From NCBI RefSeq assembly GCF_036567765.1, contig NZ_DATCTU010000033.1, positions 1 through 64,000 of the forward strand: 64,000 nt of DNA. Reading direction: 5' to 3'. The position numbers and the translations under genes are program-made. Below, piece after piece: positions 1 to 9,028 of the stretch (within the stretch, counting starts at the first letter, position 1; each line of letters begins with the position of its first letter). The notes below the pieces were generated by a model. It was not told where the DNA came from, searched no databases, and saw only the letters and a list, made by a program, of their open reading frames with translations. The DNA comes from Pseudobacteroides sp. Lineage in GTDB: Bacteria; Bacillota; Clostridia; Acetivibrionales; DSM-2933.

Positions 1-46
1 ATAAATTTATTAGATTTTACTTATAAGTAAAATCTAATAAATTTAT
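1..46. repeat. Perfect 46-bp palindrome at the window edge
   Basis: Positions 1-23 are the exact reverse complement of 24-46, with centre TTA/TAA. Base 1 still pairs with base 46, so the palindrome may extend left of the window. It overlaps the last codons and the stop of the minus-strand gene ending at 21. It could be a terminator stem, an inverted-repeat junction or an assembly-edge artefact; the sequence alone does not decide. Confidence 0.8.
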
Positions 47-536
47 TGCAGCATACAATAGTTATAAAAATGATAGAAAAGGAATTTGCAATAAATGATG
101 AGAAGTTTTTAATTCGATCAAAAAAAGGAATAGAACTGCTAAAATTAATAATGCTGAGTATGTCAAAAAGCTTAAATAGTCTGTAAGCTATTAAAATAAC
201 AGATATCTCCTTAAGTATTATACTGTTTACATAAAATATACAGTAAACAAAAAATATAATTACAAAAAAATTCCATAATGATCGAATACCCTTTACAAGT
301 TTTTTATAATCAATTTCAGAAATTGATTCAAAATCATCAGGCATTTCATCACTAACATTTTCAATACTTTCGTCATTTGGGTTTTTCTCAAATAATATGA
401 TATTTAATTTCTTTAATGATGACAATATAATTATTATTGAAGTAATAATGAAAAATATATTTGGATTAGAAAACAATATTATAATAGGAAAAATAAAAAG
501 CAATAATAAAATTATAATAACACTGTCAAGTTGCAT
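21..536 (-). CDS. Hypothetical membrane protein
   Basis: This 171-residue protein has no family I recognise. Residues 1-50 are almost entirely hydrophobic (two membrane segments), followed by an acidic loop (NDESIENVSDEMPDDFE, about 54-70), two further hydrophobic stretches around 88-125 and a last one near 150-165. Four to five membrane spans are likely. The ATG is preceded by a clear AAAGGTGG ribosome site 6-7 bases away. The stop lies inside the palindrome at the window start, so the C-terminus (about 7 residues) is encoded by palindrome sequence and could be an artefact or a rearranged end. Function is unknown. Confidence 0.55.
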   Translation of the reverse strand: MQLDSVIIILLLLFIFPIIILFSNPNIFFIITSIIIILSSLKKLNIILFEKNPNDESIENVSDEMPDDFESISEIDYKKLVKGIRSLWNFFVIIFFVYCIFYVNSIILKEISVILIAYRLFKLFDILSIINFSSSIPFFDRIKNFSSFIANSFSIIFITIVCCNKFIRFYL

Positions 537-630
537 TAACTTCCACCTTTAAAAAATTTCTTATGTTTATTCTCATTAAATTATAGACTTGTACAATTTA
601 TTTTGTCAAATGCAATTATAGATATCAGTT

Positions 631-1203
631 TTAATTAAGAGTATCAATCAAGATGGAATTATCGATGATAACTGCCATCTCTCCTCTTGTAATTTGAGTA
701 TTTGGATCTAAAATAACATTATTGTTTATCCCTAGTTCAGTAGCTTTTCCAATGACGCTTTGAGGCCAGCTCCCAGTAAGTGTGTTTTCATAACCAAGAG
801 CTCTTACCATAACAGTCAGAGCTTCTGCATAGGTTATGTTATTAACAGGGTTAAACTTATTATCATTGGTGCCAATCACAAGCTTATTTTTTACAGCAGC
901 CTTTATATAGTTATAAGCCCAATTCTTACTAGAAACATCTTTAAAAGATATTTTAACAGTATTTAGATCTGAGTCACTGTCATAACCAAGCATTTTTACA
1001 ATAAGTGTAACGAACTCGCTTCTGTTTATTTTATTCTGTAACCTTAAGTCACCGTCTCCATAGCCTTGCATTATTTTTAGGCTCACCAGGTTGTTTGCCG
1101 CATTTTCTATTACAGGATTATTTGCCAAAGATGTAGATGGGATAGTAATAAGAGAGATTGTGATAACTAGAGTTATTAACTTTGTACACAACTTGGATTT
1201 CAT
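631..1203 (-). CDS. Secreted SLH-domain surface protein
   Basis: This 190-residue protein has a signal peptide (basic start, hydrophobic core, cleavage near residue 27 after SLA). The rest is essentially three S-layer homology repeats at about 30-75, 85-140 and 148-185, recognisable by RSEFVTLIVKMLG, NWAYNYIKAAV and RGEMAVIIDN. Three SLH repeats are the usual number needed to bind secondary cell-wall polymer. There is no additional catalytic or binding domain, so it may act as a small wall-associated protein or as a truncated anchor. The start is supported by AGAGGTG upstream of the ATG. It is monocistronic. Confidence 0.85.
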   Translation of the reverse strand: MKSKLCTKLITLVITISLITIPSTSLANNPVIENAANNLVSLKIMQGYGDGDLRLQNKINRSEFVTLIVKMLGYDSDSDLNTVKISFKDVSSKNWAYNYIKAAVKNKLVIGTNDNKFNPVNNITYAEALTVMVRALGYENTLTGSWPQSVIGKATELGINNNVILDPNTQITRGEMAVIIDNSILIDTLN

Positions 1204-1394
1204 TATTTTTACACCTCTTTTTTAAAATTTAAAGTGTTATAAGCTTATATAAATTATACACTATGAGGCACTTTTATGATATTAAAAGTTAATTACACTT
1301 TGATGAGCAGTTTACACCAAAATTTCCTAGACATTAAAAAAGGTGGACGTACAAATAATAAATATTGAAAAAGATAAAATGGGAGGCATGAGAA

Positions 1395-1904
1395 ATGTCA
1401 AAAACGATTGTTGCTTTGTTTGATAGCTACTCAAATGCTGAGAATTCAGCTAACGAGATTAAATCAAAAGGTTTAAGGACTGATGACATATCTATAGTAA
1501 CTAAAGATGAATCACAAAGTGATAGAGGTACTACAGCTACTATGGGTGATGGTAATACTACTGCAAAAGGAGCTGTAAATGATAACATTTCAGATGGAGT
1601 GGTTACCGGTGGTATTTTAGGCGGATTAGCAGGGTTACTTATTGGTGCAGGCAGTATGGTAGTACCGGGATTGGGAATAATAGCAGCTGCCGGCCCTATA
1701 ACTGGTCTTCTTTCTGGTGCAGTGACTGGAAGTATTGTTGGAGGTTTGGTTGATTTAGGTATTCCTGAAGATAAGAGTAAGCAATACGAAGGAGATATCA
1801 AATCCGGCAAAATTCTTTTTAGTATGAAAACAGACGAGGATAAGATTAACAGTATTGCAGATATCTTAAGAAAAAATAATGCTTCAAGTGTAGATACTTA
1901 CTAA
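1395..1904 (+). CDS. General-stress-protein 17M-like protein (glycine-zipper core)
   Basis: Residues 1-40 (SKTIVALFDSYSNAENSANE) look like the YflT/general stress protein 17M fold, in which a short ferredoxin-like domain handles an 'elongated helix' pair. Residues 70-125 form a very glycine/alanine-rich hydrophobic stretch (GGILGGLAGLLIGAG) resembling a glycine zipper that can insert into or span a membrane. The C-terminus returns to a soluble domain (KSGKILFSMKTDEDK). Such proteins are stress-induced in Firmicutes, but the molecular role is unknown. The ribosome site GGGAGG lies ahead of the ATG. It converges on the VanW gene and shares a terminator with it. Confidence 0.7.
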   Translation: MSKTIVALFDSYSNAENSANEIKSKGLRTDDISIVTKDESQSDRGTTATMGDGNTTAKGAVNDNISDGVVTGGILGGLAGLLIGAGSMVVPGLGIIAAAGPITGLLSGAVTGSIVGGLVDLGIPEDKSKQYEGDIKSGKILFSMKTDEDKINSIADILRKNNASSVDTY

Positions 1905-1927
1905 TGAATAAATGATTAATTAAATAA

Positions 1928-1970
1928 TGGTGTCTATTTAAATTACCTGAATGGTAATTAATAGACACCA
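1928..1970. terminator. Bidirectional terminator hairpin
   Basis: A left arm beginning TGGTGTCTATT and a right arm ending AATAGACACCA form a near-perfect stem of about 19 bp with a 4-base loop. It sits between the convergent genes ending at 1904 and 1987. Confidence 0.75.
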
Positions 1971-1986
1971 TATATTGCAACAGAGT

Positions 1987-3708
1987 TTATGGCTGAGGAT
2001 TATCAACAGGTGGATTGTCGGAGTCATCAGCACCTCTCAAAGTGGTGCTAGGTTTCTTAGTGGGTACTGGTGTTGTCTGTACTTTAGAGTTAACTTTTTT
2101 AGTACCTACTTTTACTTCACGGGTAAGAGGCCTGTAATAGCTTGTGTGAATCTTTGAATCCTTAATAACTTTATTATCGACTTTAACAATTTTATATGTA
2201 TCAATAATGTATCCGTTTCCCCCGGATTTAACAACAGAAGTAGTTCCTTCATTCATTGTGGGATCATTTATATTTTTAACTGAAGGCTCTATTTTCTTAA
2301 TGGTCTTTGTGTTTAATATAACTTGTTTTGTGGGAGTATCGTTTTTACCAATTAGTGTGAAATAAATGACATTATCCTTTGAAACCCAGCAATTAATTTT
2401 TAAAGGCCATTTTGTAGAGTTTTTGAATTTTAAATCAACATCAGGAAACGAAACCGCAGCATCCCTTCCATATGGTACATATGATACTGTAAACTGGTGG
2501 TTTGATCTTCTTACTACTTCAAGGTCAGAATATAATACAGCATTATACAATGTAGTAGAAACCTGACATATACCTCCGCCAACTCCATCAACTATTTGCC
2601 CTGCTACATATGTGTGTGCTTCCTTGTAGCCCCCTGCCTTGGTTCTTTCACCCACAGTATCATTGAAAGAAAATACTTCACCTGGAGCTAGTATTTTACC
2701 GTTTATTTTAGCAATGGAAAGTCTTATATTAACACCTCTATTTGCATCATTTGTATTTCCTGTAGTAAAGCGTGTATTGAATGATGAAAGGGTGTCTTTA
2801 AAAAGGTTATTCTGTATATCATTAGCAGTTATTTCAGGTTTTGAAAAAATAACCGGTAAAACCTTCTCTGTATCGTGGCTTTGCTCTATTTCACTTATTA
2901 TGGATGCCAATACTGATTTATCAATGCTTCTGCCCATAATTTCTTCTTTTATTGTGTATTTCTTTTCATTAGTTTCAAATTCAGCATTTTTAGGCTTTAT
3001 AACAATATCGTTATATACTTTTTCAACATCAATCTTTTTAGGGTCAGTTTTGACTGATGGTACCTCTATAGCCTTAAAGCTTGCCTTTTTAAATGAATCT
3101 TCCAAAAGCTTATATAAAGAACTATTGTCAATGCTATCGCCTGGATGACCTGTCTTTAATAAAACCTTATCTTTTAAAAATTGAAGTTCGTGATCCTTTA
3201 CCGGGTTGGAAACATTTTTGTTTAGTTTCTCGATTGCTTTTTCCATTTTTTCTTTGTCGTATGTATAAGTCATTTCTATTACTTTTTTGTCTTTTCCAAT
3301 ATTAAATACATCGTAAACCCTTTTAAAAATATTTCCTGCTCTAGCAACGTTATAAGCACTCTCAACTGCCTTATCAATCTGGTAATTAAAGTTGAGATCG
3401 CTTATTGAAATTTTTTCTTCCTTACCCTTGTACTTTAATATAATCTGTTTATCTTTTATAGATTTTGAATAGTTGGTATTTAATGATTTGCTAAGTTCTT
3501 CACGGGTAAGACCTCCTGCGTTAAAACCATTTACGAAAACACCACTGTAGATTCTATCATAATTTACGACAGAATAAAGGGAAAATCCTGCGAACATAGC
3601 TGAGAGTATAATAACTGTCAATATTGATACTTTAATGACCTTTTTTACGTTGCCATTCCTATTTTTAGTACTTGTTGGTTTCTTTGTCCTTTGCATTTGA
3701 GCATTCAT
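1987..3708 (-). CDS. VanW-family protein with peptidoglycan-binding and G5 domains
   Basis: This 573-residue membrane-anchored extracellular protein has an N-terminal cytoplasmic basic stretch and a transmembrane helix near 25-50. A YoaR-like putative peptidoglycan-binding region (PG_binding_4 type) covers about 60-310. The VanW domain covers about 320-440 (FNTRFTTGNTNDANRGVNI, GGGICQVSTTLYNAVLYSDL, RRSNHQFTVSYVPYGRDAAV). A G5-like domain (about 470-535) follows, then a Pro/Thr-rich tail. The order matches the YoaR/VanW proteins common in clostridia. VanW is found in some vancomycin-resistance clusters, but this chromosomal copy has no van genes nearby, so a resistance role is not supported. 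A wall-associated function is likely. Confidence 0.85.
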   Translation of the reverse strand: MNAQMQRTKKPTSTKNRNGNVKKVIKVSILTVIILSAMFAGFSLYSVVNYDRIYSGVFVNGFNAGGLTREELSKSLNTNYSKSIKDKQIILKYKGKEEKISISDLNFNYQIDKAVESAYNVARAGNIFKRVYDVFNIGKDKKVIEMTYTYDKEKMEKAIEKLNKNVSNPVKDHELQFLKDKVLLKTGHPGDSIDNSSLYKLLEDSFKKASFKAIEVPSVKTDPKKIDVEKVYNDIVIKPKNAEFETNEKKYTIKEEIMGRSIDKSVLASIISEIEQSHDTEKVLPVIFSKPEITANDIQNNLFKDTLSSFNTRFTTGNTNDANRGVNIRLSIAKINGKILAPGEVFSFNDTVGERTKAGGYKEAHTYVAGQIVDGVGGGICQVSTTLYNAVLYSDLEVVRRSNHQFTVSYVPYGRDAAVSFPDVDLKFKNSTKWPLKINCWVSKDNVIYFTLIGKNDTPTKQVILNTKTIKKIEPSVKNINDPTMNEGTTSVVKSGGNGYIIDTYKIVKVDNKVIKDSKIHTSYYRPLTREVKVGTKKVNSKVQTTPVPTKKPSTTLRGADDSDNPPVDNPQP

Positions 3709-4104
3709 ATAAACAGCACTCCAATTATTATAAAATTTAGTATTGTATATATATAGAATAAATTATAATATTAATTATAGATAAGATATTTTTTAAACTT
3801 TTACAATTTAAGAGTAAATTTAAAAATAATAGTGAGTGAATATAAAAAATATGTAAAATAAAAAATATGTAAAATAAAAAATTCAAAAAAATTTATCTAA
3901 TAATAAAAGCCTATTTATTCTATATAATCCATAAAAATATGGAGAGTAACATATTTTTATGGGGCAATTAATTTATATTATCGCAATTTTAAATAAAAAA
4001 AACAATATTTTTTTATATGTTATTTATTGCTATGTCGGGGTTTTACCGGAAAGTATCAATATATGACCAATAAATTGTATCTTAGAAAGGCGATTTACTA
4101 GTAT
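3709..4104. other. AT-rich intergenic region with a hairpin at 3929-3962
   Basis: This divergent spacer of about 400 bases is very AT-rich. It holds a short tandem duplication (AAAATATGTAAAATAA, about 3848-3880) and one perfect inverted repeat: 13-base arms 3929-3941 and 3950-3962 (CCATAAAAATATG) around an 8-base loop. I see no gene. The hairpin could be an operator or a transcript leader element for one of the divergent genes. Confidence 0.5.
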
Positions 4105-4707
4105 ATGAAGTTGAATAAATTTAATGAGGATGAGTTTAAAAGTTTATGTATAAAATATAATACAAAAGCAAAGTTGGAAGACATTGAAATAAAATGCTCC
4201 AAAATAGAATATGTTATTAAGAATAGAAACCTTATAAACGAGGATAGGCGTGGAGAAGTTGTATTTTGTGTTAAGAGGCCAAACGGCAGATATATACTTA
4301 TAACATGTGAGGAGTATCCTAAAGGCATTTTCAGAGTTCCTACAGGAGGAATCAACTACAACGAAGATATAGTTGAGGCGGTCTTAAGGGAAACTAAAGA
4401 AGAGCTTGGTCTTGATGTAGAAATTGTGGATTTTATAGGTGTTTTAAGGCTTAAATTTTTATATGGCGAAACATATACAATGTTTTATTCATATGTATTT
4501 TTATTAAATGAGACTGGAGGTAGGCTTCTTGAGGATGCAACGGATAAGGAGGTAAGTCATGTTTTAGAAGCCCAATTGGGGGATTTTGAAAAAGTTCTAG
4601 ATGCACTACTAAAAATAGACGAAAGATGGGTCGATTGGGGCAGGTTTAGATATGAGACAACAAATGCCGTATATAAGTATTTGCAAAAAAGCTGTAAAGA
4701 GAGTTAG
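4105..4707 (+). CDS. NUDIX hydrolase
   Basis: The 200-residue protein carries a Nudix box at about 84-106: G-x5-E-x7-RE-x-x-EE-x-G is met by GGINYNEDIVEAV followed by LRETKEELGL, with Thr replacing the usual hydrophobic residue after RE. The Glu residues that bind Mg2+ are present, so hydrolysis of a nucleoside diphosphate linked to another moiety is expected. Substrate is not predictable. The N-terminal 45 residues and the C-terminal helical part are not recognised. It is followed 28 bases later by a phosphodiesterase gene, probably co-transcribed. Confidence 0.85.
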   Translation: MKLNKFNEDEFKSLCIKYNTKAKLEDIEIKCSKIEYVIKNRNLINEDRRGEVVFCVKRPNGRYILITCEEYPKGIFRVPTGGINYNEDIVEAVLRETKEELGLDVEIVDFIGVLRLKFLYGETYTMFYSYVFLLNETGGRLLEDATDKEVSHVLEAQLGDFEKVLDALLKIDERWVDWGRFRYETTNAVYKYLQKSCKES

Positions 4708-4735
4708 AAAAAATTCAATTAAGGAATAAGCATAT

Positions 4736-5221
4736 ATGAAAATACTATTATTTAGTGATTCACACGGTTATACCCTTAATATGGTTAAAGCAGCAAGAAA
4801 ATATAAAGATATAGATATGATTATTCATTTAGGCGACTTTTTAAAAGATGTAGTAAAGCTTAGTGAAGAAATAAAAAAACCTAAATATGAATTTGTTCCA
4901 GGTAATAATGATTGGACAAAGGATTATCCTTCGGAAAAATTAATTTTAGCTGGGGGCAAAAAAATTTTTATTACACACGGACACTTGTATAATGTTAAAG
5001 GCGATTATAAAAGAATAATATCAAAAGGAATAGAACTAAAAGCAGATGCCGTTTTCTTTGGACATACCCATAAAACCGAAGAGTTTTATTATGAGAAAAT
5101 GATGGTGTTAAATCCCGGAAGTATAAGTATGCCAGCGGAGTCTGACAGACCTACTTATTGTGTCATTGAGATTAAAGAAGATAAGATTGTATGCAAGTTT
5201 GCAAGTCCTGTTAGTTATTGA
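4736..5221 (+). CDS. YfcE/MJ0936-family metallophosphoesterase
   Basis: The 161-residue protein is a compact calcineurin-like phosphoesterase. Metal-binding motifs appear in order: DSHG (8-11), GD (33-34), GNND (57-60), GH (76-77) and GHTH (105-108). Length and motif spacing fit the YfcE/MJ0936 family of manganese-dependent phosphodiesterases, whose physiological substrates are mostly unknown. It lies directly behind a NUDIX gene, which suggests shared housekeeping of nucleotide by-products. Confidence 0.88.
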   Translation: MKILLFSDSHGYTLNMVKAARKYKDIDMIIHLGDFLKDVVKLSEEIKKPKYEFVPGNNDWTKDYPSEKLILAGGKKIFITHGHLYNVKGDYKRIISKGIELKADAVFFGHTHKTEEFYYEKMMVLNPGSISMPAESDRPTYCVIEIKEDKIVCKFASPVSY

Positions 5222-5282
5222 TTTATATTAATAGTGGTTATATGATAGACTTATAAGATTTAATTTTATTTTGCTCATGGGT

Positions 5283-5310
5283 GTATAAACAATGGAAATT
5301 TTGTTTATAC
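5283..5310. promoter_or_regulatory. Inverted repeat ahead of the DUF2508 gene
   Basis: Ten-base arms GTATAAACAA and TTGTTTATAC surround an 8-base spacer, 41 bases before the gene starting at 5352. The symmetry suits an operator; there is no T-run to make it a terminator. Confidence 0.4.
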
Positions 5311-5351
5311 TTTGAATATTATAGACTATATTTAGGTAAAGGAGATATTCC

Positions 5352-5705
5352 ATGAGCACTGGTACACTAAAAAATAATGTATTGGATCAGGGTAAAAGCA
5401 GCATAATATCAAAGTTGACTAAATTATTCATGCTTAAAGAAAAGACTAGTTTTCAAAACACTAGAAACGATGAATATAATGAACTTATTGAGAGTATAAA
5501 AAATGCCAGAAGAGATTGGATTTGTGCCAGTTCAAACTTCAATTATGCAAATGATAAGGAAACAGTAGATTATTATACATATATGATGAAAGCATGTCAG
5601 ATAAGATATGAATATCTTATTAAAAAGGCAAAGGAAAATGAAATTAAGGGATTTAAAATAGAAATGGCTGATGTTTTGGTATATGATAATGATAACATTA
5701 ATTAA
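5352..5705 (+). CDS. DUF2508 (YaaL-like) protein
   Basis: Residues 38-105 match the DUF2508/YaaL family: a helical protein with 'I..AR.DW..A..NFN.A....VDYY.Y...A.QIRYEYL...AKE' (here IKNARRDWICASSNFNYAND and QIRYEYLIKKAKE). The family is restricted to Firmicutes and commonly sits next to bofA or recR; neither is present here. The N-terminal 35 residues are an extension beyond the usual ~80-90 residues. The ATG follows AAAGGAG with good spacing. Function unknown. Confidence 0.7.
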   Translation: MSTGTLKNNVLDQGKSSIISKLTKLFMLKEKTSFQNTRNDEYNELIESIKNARRDWICASSNFNYANDKETVDYYTYMMKACQIRYEYLIKKAKENEIKGFKIEMADVLVYDNDNIN

Positions 5706-5875
5706 ATAATAAGACATTTTTGTATTAAAAGTGATAGGTCTATTACATTTTAATTTGTTTTAAAGATTTAAAAGGAAGGTGACTAAAAAGAACAACAAAC
5801 CAAAAATCGCTTGTTATTTTCGGATAGTTTTGATTTAATATAGATGAGAAGCTATATATCAAGCAGGTGATATAA

Positions 5876-7540
5876 ATGGAAACGTTCAATGAATACAACA
5901 CCATCAATATTTTAACAAACGACATTTACCGCGATGTTTTACAAAAACCTGTAGATAGAAGAGGTTATTGCATAAGTGGGGGACTATTAAGTCTACCTGT
6001 ATATTTTTACAGAATTATAGGCATAGAACAGTATAGTGATAATCAATATTTTAATGAGCTTTATAATCTGGAGCTTCAGTTAAAAAAAATGGAAGGTATT
6101 TACCATAGGTTTGAAAACAGGCTTGATACCTTTGTTAATCCTCAAGTAATTGAAAAGCTTAATATTATTTGGGATGAAATAAAAGCCGATACCAACTTAA
6201 GGGCTCCATATCTTGCAGCAAATCTGTCAGGTGCAGGATTAATAAAATTTCCAATCAGTGATTTTAAAAATACTATAATAAAAAAGGCGTTTGAAAAGTG
6301 TCTTGATTTTTTCATGTCAAACCAAAAGCATCCAAAGAATCCAAGCATAGTTAAAAACTTTTGCATTAAAATAATCTACTGGTTTGAAAAATATGCTTTA
6401 AGCTATTTTAAAAAGTTTGACGTACAAGGCCATAATCCCAAATTTATGTTTTATGGAGAAGTAAAAAGAGACGAGATATACTTTATGATCTTTCTATCAA
6501 ATATAGGGTTTGATATACTTTATTTTAATTCTTTTTCCGATTCTGAGTTTAAGGATGTAGACCCACAAAATAAATTCAGTGTTAAGCTTGAATTTCAAAG
6601 AAAAATAGCATTAAAGGAATTCCCAAAGTCAGAAAGCATTGTTACAATTGCAACAACTGCCTATCAGGCGGAAAAAAGCGTTGAGACTACTATAAATGCA
6701 GAAAATCCTAATCTCTTTAAGCCTAGACAGTTTGAAGATTTTCCTATAAAAGCAGTTACTCTTAATACCACTTATGAAGAAATATTTTCCTTCTGGAATA
6801 TTGAAGCAAGGTATAGAAGTGGCTTCAGAATATATAATAACACTGTAATTATTCCAAATATATTTGCTAAAATAAACGGAACTTATAAAGACTTAACAAA
6901 ATATTGGGAAGATATAAATAAACTGATACATGAAAAGGGTGACTTTGTTTATATTATTGACAAAGTACCATTTTCTAATGTGTCTACCAAAGAAATGGAA
7001 TACAAATACCTTATTAATAATAATGGGTTGTTTGATAAAAATAAAATTAAGGCACACAGGGATTATACGTTATCGTTTTTAAAGACATCCATACAGGATA
7101 ATTTACTTGATAAGGCTAATGAACTTTTACAAAAAGAGTACTTCAAATTTGAAGTTGACTTAATTGTTAAAATGAGAATAATATCAACTTTGTTTAGCCT
7201 GGATAAAGAGATACTGAAGCTTCTTCAGAGGTTTGACTATCCCTTCGGAATACCCAAGCTTATGATATATCACAACAATGAAAGACCTTTTAGTATAGAA
7301 GATTATGTAACGATAGCTTTACTAAATGCAATAGGGTTGGATATAGTTATTTTTTCGCCCACAGGCTATAACAATATAGAAAACGGAATAAAAGGCGATT
7401 TTTTTGATACTCATAATTTGGAAGATGTTAAGTTTAATTTAAATATAACAAAGGAAATTTTAAAGGAATTAAAAAAAAGAAAACCAGCAAATCAATCAAA
7501 TATTTTTGATATTTTTAAAGGAATATTTAGAGGTAATTAA
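5876..7540 (+). CDS. YceG-like protein of the Ter stress 'biosynthetic module'
   Basis: The 554-residue protein resembles the YceG family (Pfam 'putative component of biosynthetic module'), which in Bacillus lies in the yceCDEFGHI tellurite/stress operon beside TerD proteins. Visible landmarks are an N-terminal region with RGYCISGG, a middle TTAYQAEKSVE stretch, and a later WNIEARYRSGF block that leads into a Ser/Thr-free helical region. The two TerD genes downstream support the assignment. In other organisms YceG accompanies ATP-grasp, HAD and phosphoribosyltransferase enzymes proposed to make a nucleoside-like metabolite; none is present in this window. The ATG at 5876 follows AAGCAGGTGATATAA. 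No membrane segments are obvious. Confidence 0.7.
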   Translation: METFNEYNTINILTNDIYRDVLQKPVDRRGYCISGGLLSLPVYFYRIIGIEQYSDNQYFNELYNLELQLKKMEGIYHRFENRLDTFVNPQVIEKLNIIWDEIKADTNLRAPYLAANLSGAGLIKFPISDFKNTIIKKAFEKCLDFFMSNQKHPKNPSIVKNFCIKIIYWFEKYALSYFKKFDVQGHNPKFMFYGEVKRDEIYFMIFLSNIGFDILYFNSFSDSEFKDVDPQNKFSVKLEFQRKIALKEFPKSESIVTIATTAYQAEKSVETTINAENPNLFKPRQFEDFPIKAVTLNTTYEEIFSFWNIEARYRSGFRIYNNTVIIPNIFAKINGTYKDLTKYWEDINKLIHEKGDFVYIIDKVPFSNVSTKEMEYKYLINNNGLFDKNKIKAHRDYTLSFLKTSIQDNLLDKANELLQKEYFKFEVDLIVKMRIISTLFSLDKEILKLLQRFDYPFGIPKLMIYHNNERPFSIEDYVTIALLNAIGLDIVIFSPTGYNNIENGIKGDFFDTHNLEDVKFNLNITKEILKELKKRKPANQSNIFDIFKGIFRGN

Positions 7541-7631
7541 AAAAATAATAAAAAACATAAAAAAATTTAATATTTTAATTTAGATATTAAAAAAATTAAT
7601 TTTATTTTTTTCTAAATTGTTATATAATGTA

Positions 7632-7658
7632 TAATAAATTGAAAACTTTTGCCGATAA
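7632..7658 (+). promoter_or_regulatory. Possible SigD-type promoter before the TerD pair
   Basis: A perfect SigD (FliA-like) -10 box GCCGATAA lies at 7651-7658. A TAAT at 7632-7635, 15 bases upstream, deviates from the -35 consensus TAAA by one base. It ends 53 bases before the first TerD start. Confidence 0.35.
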
Positions 7659-7711
7659 TATACTTTAGTAAGTTATCAAGCAATATTAAAAAAAGAAAGA
7701 GGGGATTTTTT

Positions 7712-8290
7712 ATGCCAATAAGTTTACAAAAAGGACAAAAAGTTGATTTAACAAAAACTAATCCAGGTCTTACAAAGATAATGGTTGGATTGGGTTGGGA
7801 TACCAATAAATACGACGGGGGTTCCGATTTCGACCTTGATACTGCTGCATTTTTATTGGATGATGCAGGCAAAGTAAAAAGCGATGCTGATTTTGTTTTC
7901 TATAATAACTTGAACCATGCTTCAGGATCTGTAACACACATGGGAGATAACCTCACAGGTGCCGGTGATGGAGACGATGAACAGATAAAGGTTGACCTAA
8001 GTAAAGTTCCTGTCGAGGTTAGCAAGATAGATTTTACAGTTACTATACATGATGCAGAGGCAAGGAGACAAAATTTTGGACAAGTATCCAATGCGTTTAT
8101 ACGTATTATGGCAGAAGATAGCGGTGAAGAACTTATCAGATATGACCTTGGCGAAGACTTCAGCGTAGAAACAGCAGTAGTAGTAGGCGAGTTGTACAGA
8201 AACGGTGCAGAATGGAAGTTTAATGCAGTTGGAAGCGGATTCCAGGGTGGCTTGGCCGCATTATGCAAAAACTTTGGTATTAATATATAA
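7712..8290 (+). CDS. TerD-family stress protein, copy 1
   Basis: The 192-residue protein is a single TerD domain. Its calcium-binding acidic core includes [20 protein letters not shown] at about 28-47 and the later [20 protein letters not shown]. TerD domains are calcium-binding and associate with TerC-type membrane proteins in envelope/metal/phage stress systems. I set the start at ATG 7712 because [13 protein letters not shown] is the normal TerD N-terminus and GAAAGAGGGG lies just upstream; an upstream in-frame start would add 21 residues with no similarity. It is about 60% identical by eye to the second copy at 8434. Confidence 0.93.
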   Translation: MPISLQKGQKVDLTKTNPGLTKIMVGLGWDTNKYDGGSDFDLDTAAFLLDDAGKVKSDADFVFYNNLNHASGSVTHMGDNLTGAGDGDDEQIKVDLSKVPVEVSKIDFTVTIHDAEARRQNFGQVSNAFIRIMAEDSGEELIRYDLGEDFSVETAVVVGELYRNGAEWKFNAVGSGFQGGLAALCKNFGINI

Positions 8291-8433
8291 AAACTTTGAA
8301 TTAAGGGAAATATAATAAAATAACTAACAGGTAGGGCGTTTCAAAAAGCTAATTTTAATGGTATTTTACAAATAGTGTTAAAGTAATAAATTTTTTGGGG
8401 CGCCGTATTTTATTTTAGTATGAGGTGATAAAA

Positions 8434-9015
8434 ATGGCTATTAGCTTAGTAAAAGGACAAAAGATAGATTTAACAAAAACAAATCCAGGATTGACAAAGG
8501 CAATAATAGGACTGGGTTGGGATACCAACAAGTATTCAGGGGGAAGTGCATTTGACCTTGATGCTTCAGCTTTTTTGCTTGATGAAAATGGAAAAGCTTT
8601 AAGAGATGATGACTTTATATTCTATAATAATTTGAAAGGAAGGAATGACTGCCTCATTCATACCGGCGATAACAGAACCGGAGAAGGAGAAGGTGACGAT
8701 GAACAGTTAAAAATTGATTTTAGTAAAGTGCCTGCTGAAATACATAAGATAGCTATAACTGTTACTATTCATGATGCAGAAGCAAGACAGCAGAATTTCG
8801 GACAGGTATCAAATGCATTTGTTAGAGTTGTAAATGAAGAGACTAACCAAGAGATTCTACGATATGACCTTGCGGAAGAATTCTCCATTGAAACGGCAAT
8901 AGTTGTATGTGAGCTTTATAGATATAACGGTGAGTGGAAATTTAGTGCTGTTGGAAGCGGTTTTCAAGGAGGATTAAAAGCCCTTTGTGGAAACTTTGGA
9001 CTCCAAGTGGGCTAA
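8434..9015 (+). CDS. TerD-family stress protein, copy 2
   Basis: This 193-residue tandem paralogue of the preceding gene starts at ATG 8434, eight bases after GAGGTG; a GTG nine bases earlier is part of the ribosome site. It conserves the acidic metal-binding core ([27 protein letters not shown]) and the C-terminal [12 protein letters not shown]. The 143-base gap between copies contains no gene and might carry its own promoter. It is followed 13 bases later by the AIM24 gene. Confidence 0.93.
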   Translation: MAISLVKGQKIDLTKTNPGLTKAIIGLGWDTNKYSGGSAFDLDASAFLLDENGKALRDDDFIFYNNLKGRNDCLIHTGDNRTGEGEGDDEQLKIDFSKVPAEIHKIAITVTIHDAEARQQNFGQVSNAFVRVVNEETNQEILRYDLAEEFSIETAIVVCELYRYNGEWKFSAVGSGFQGGLKALCGNFGLQVG

Positions 9016-9028
9016 GGGGGAACAATAG

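Noticed and set aside
1987..3708. Vancomycin-resistance gene (VanW)
   Set aside because: VanW-domain proteins are common in clostridial chromosomes; no vanH/A/X/Y or VanRS genes are in the window.
3840..3885. Short tandem repeat AAAATATGTAAAATAA as a CRISPR or origin
   Set aside because: Only two copies without spacers or DnaA boxes; probably simple AT repetition.
7712..9015. Tellurite-resistance determinant (TerD)
   Set aside because: TerD proteins are stress proteins; without TerC and a resistance phenotype this label is not supported.
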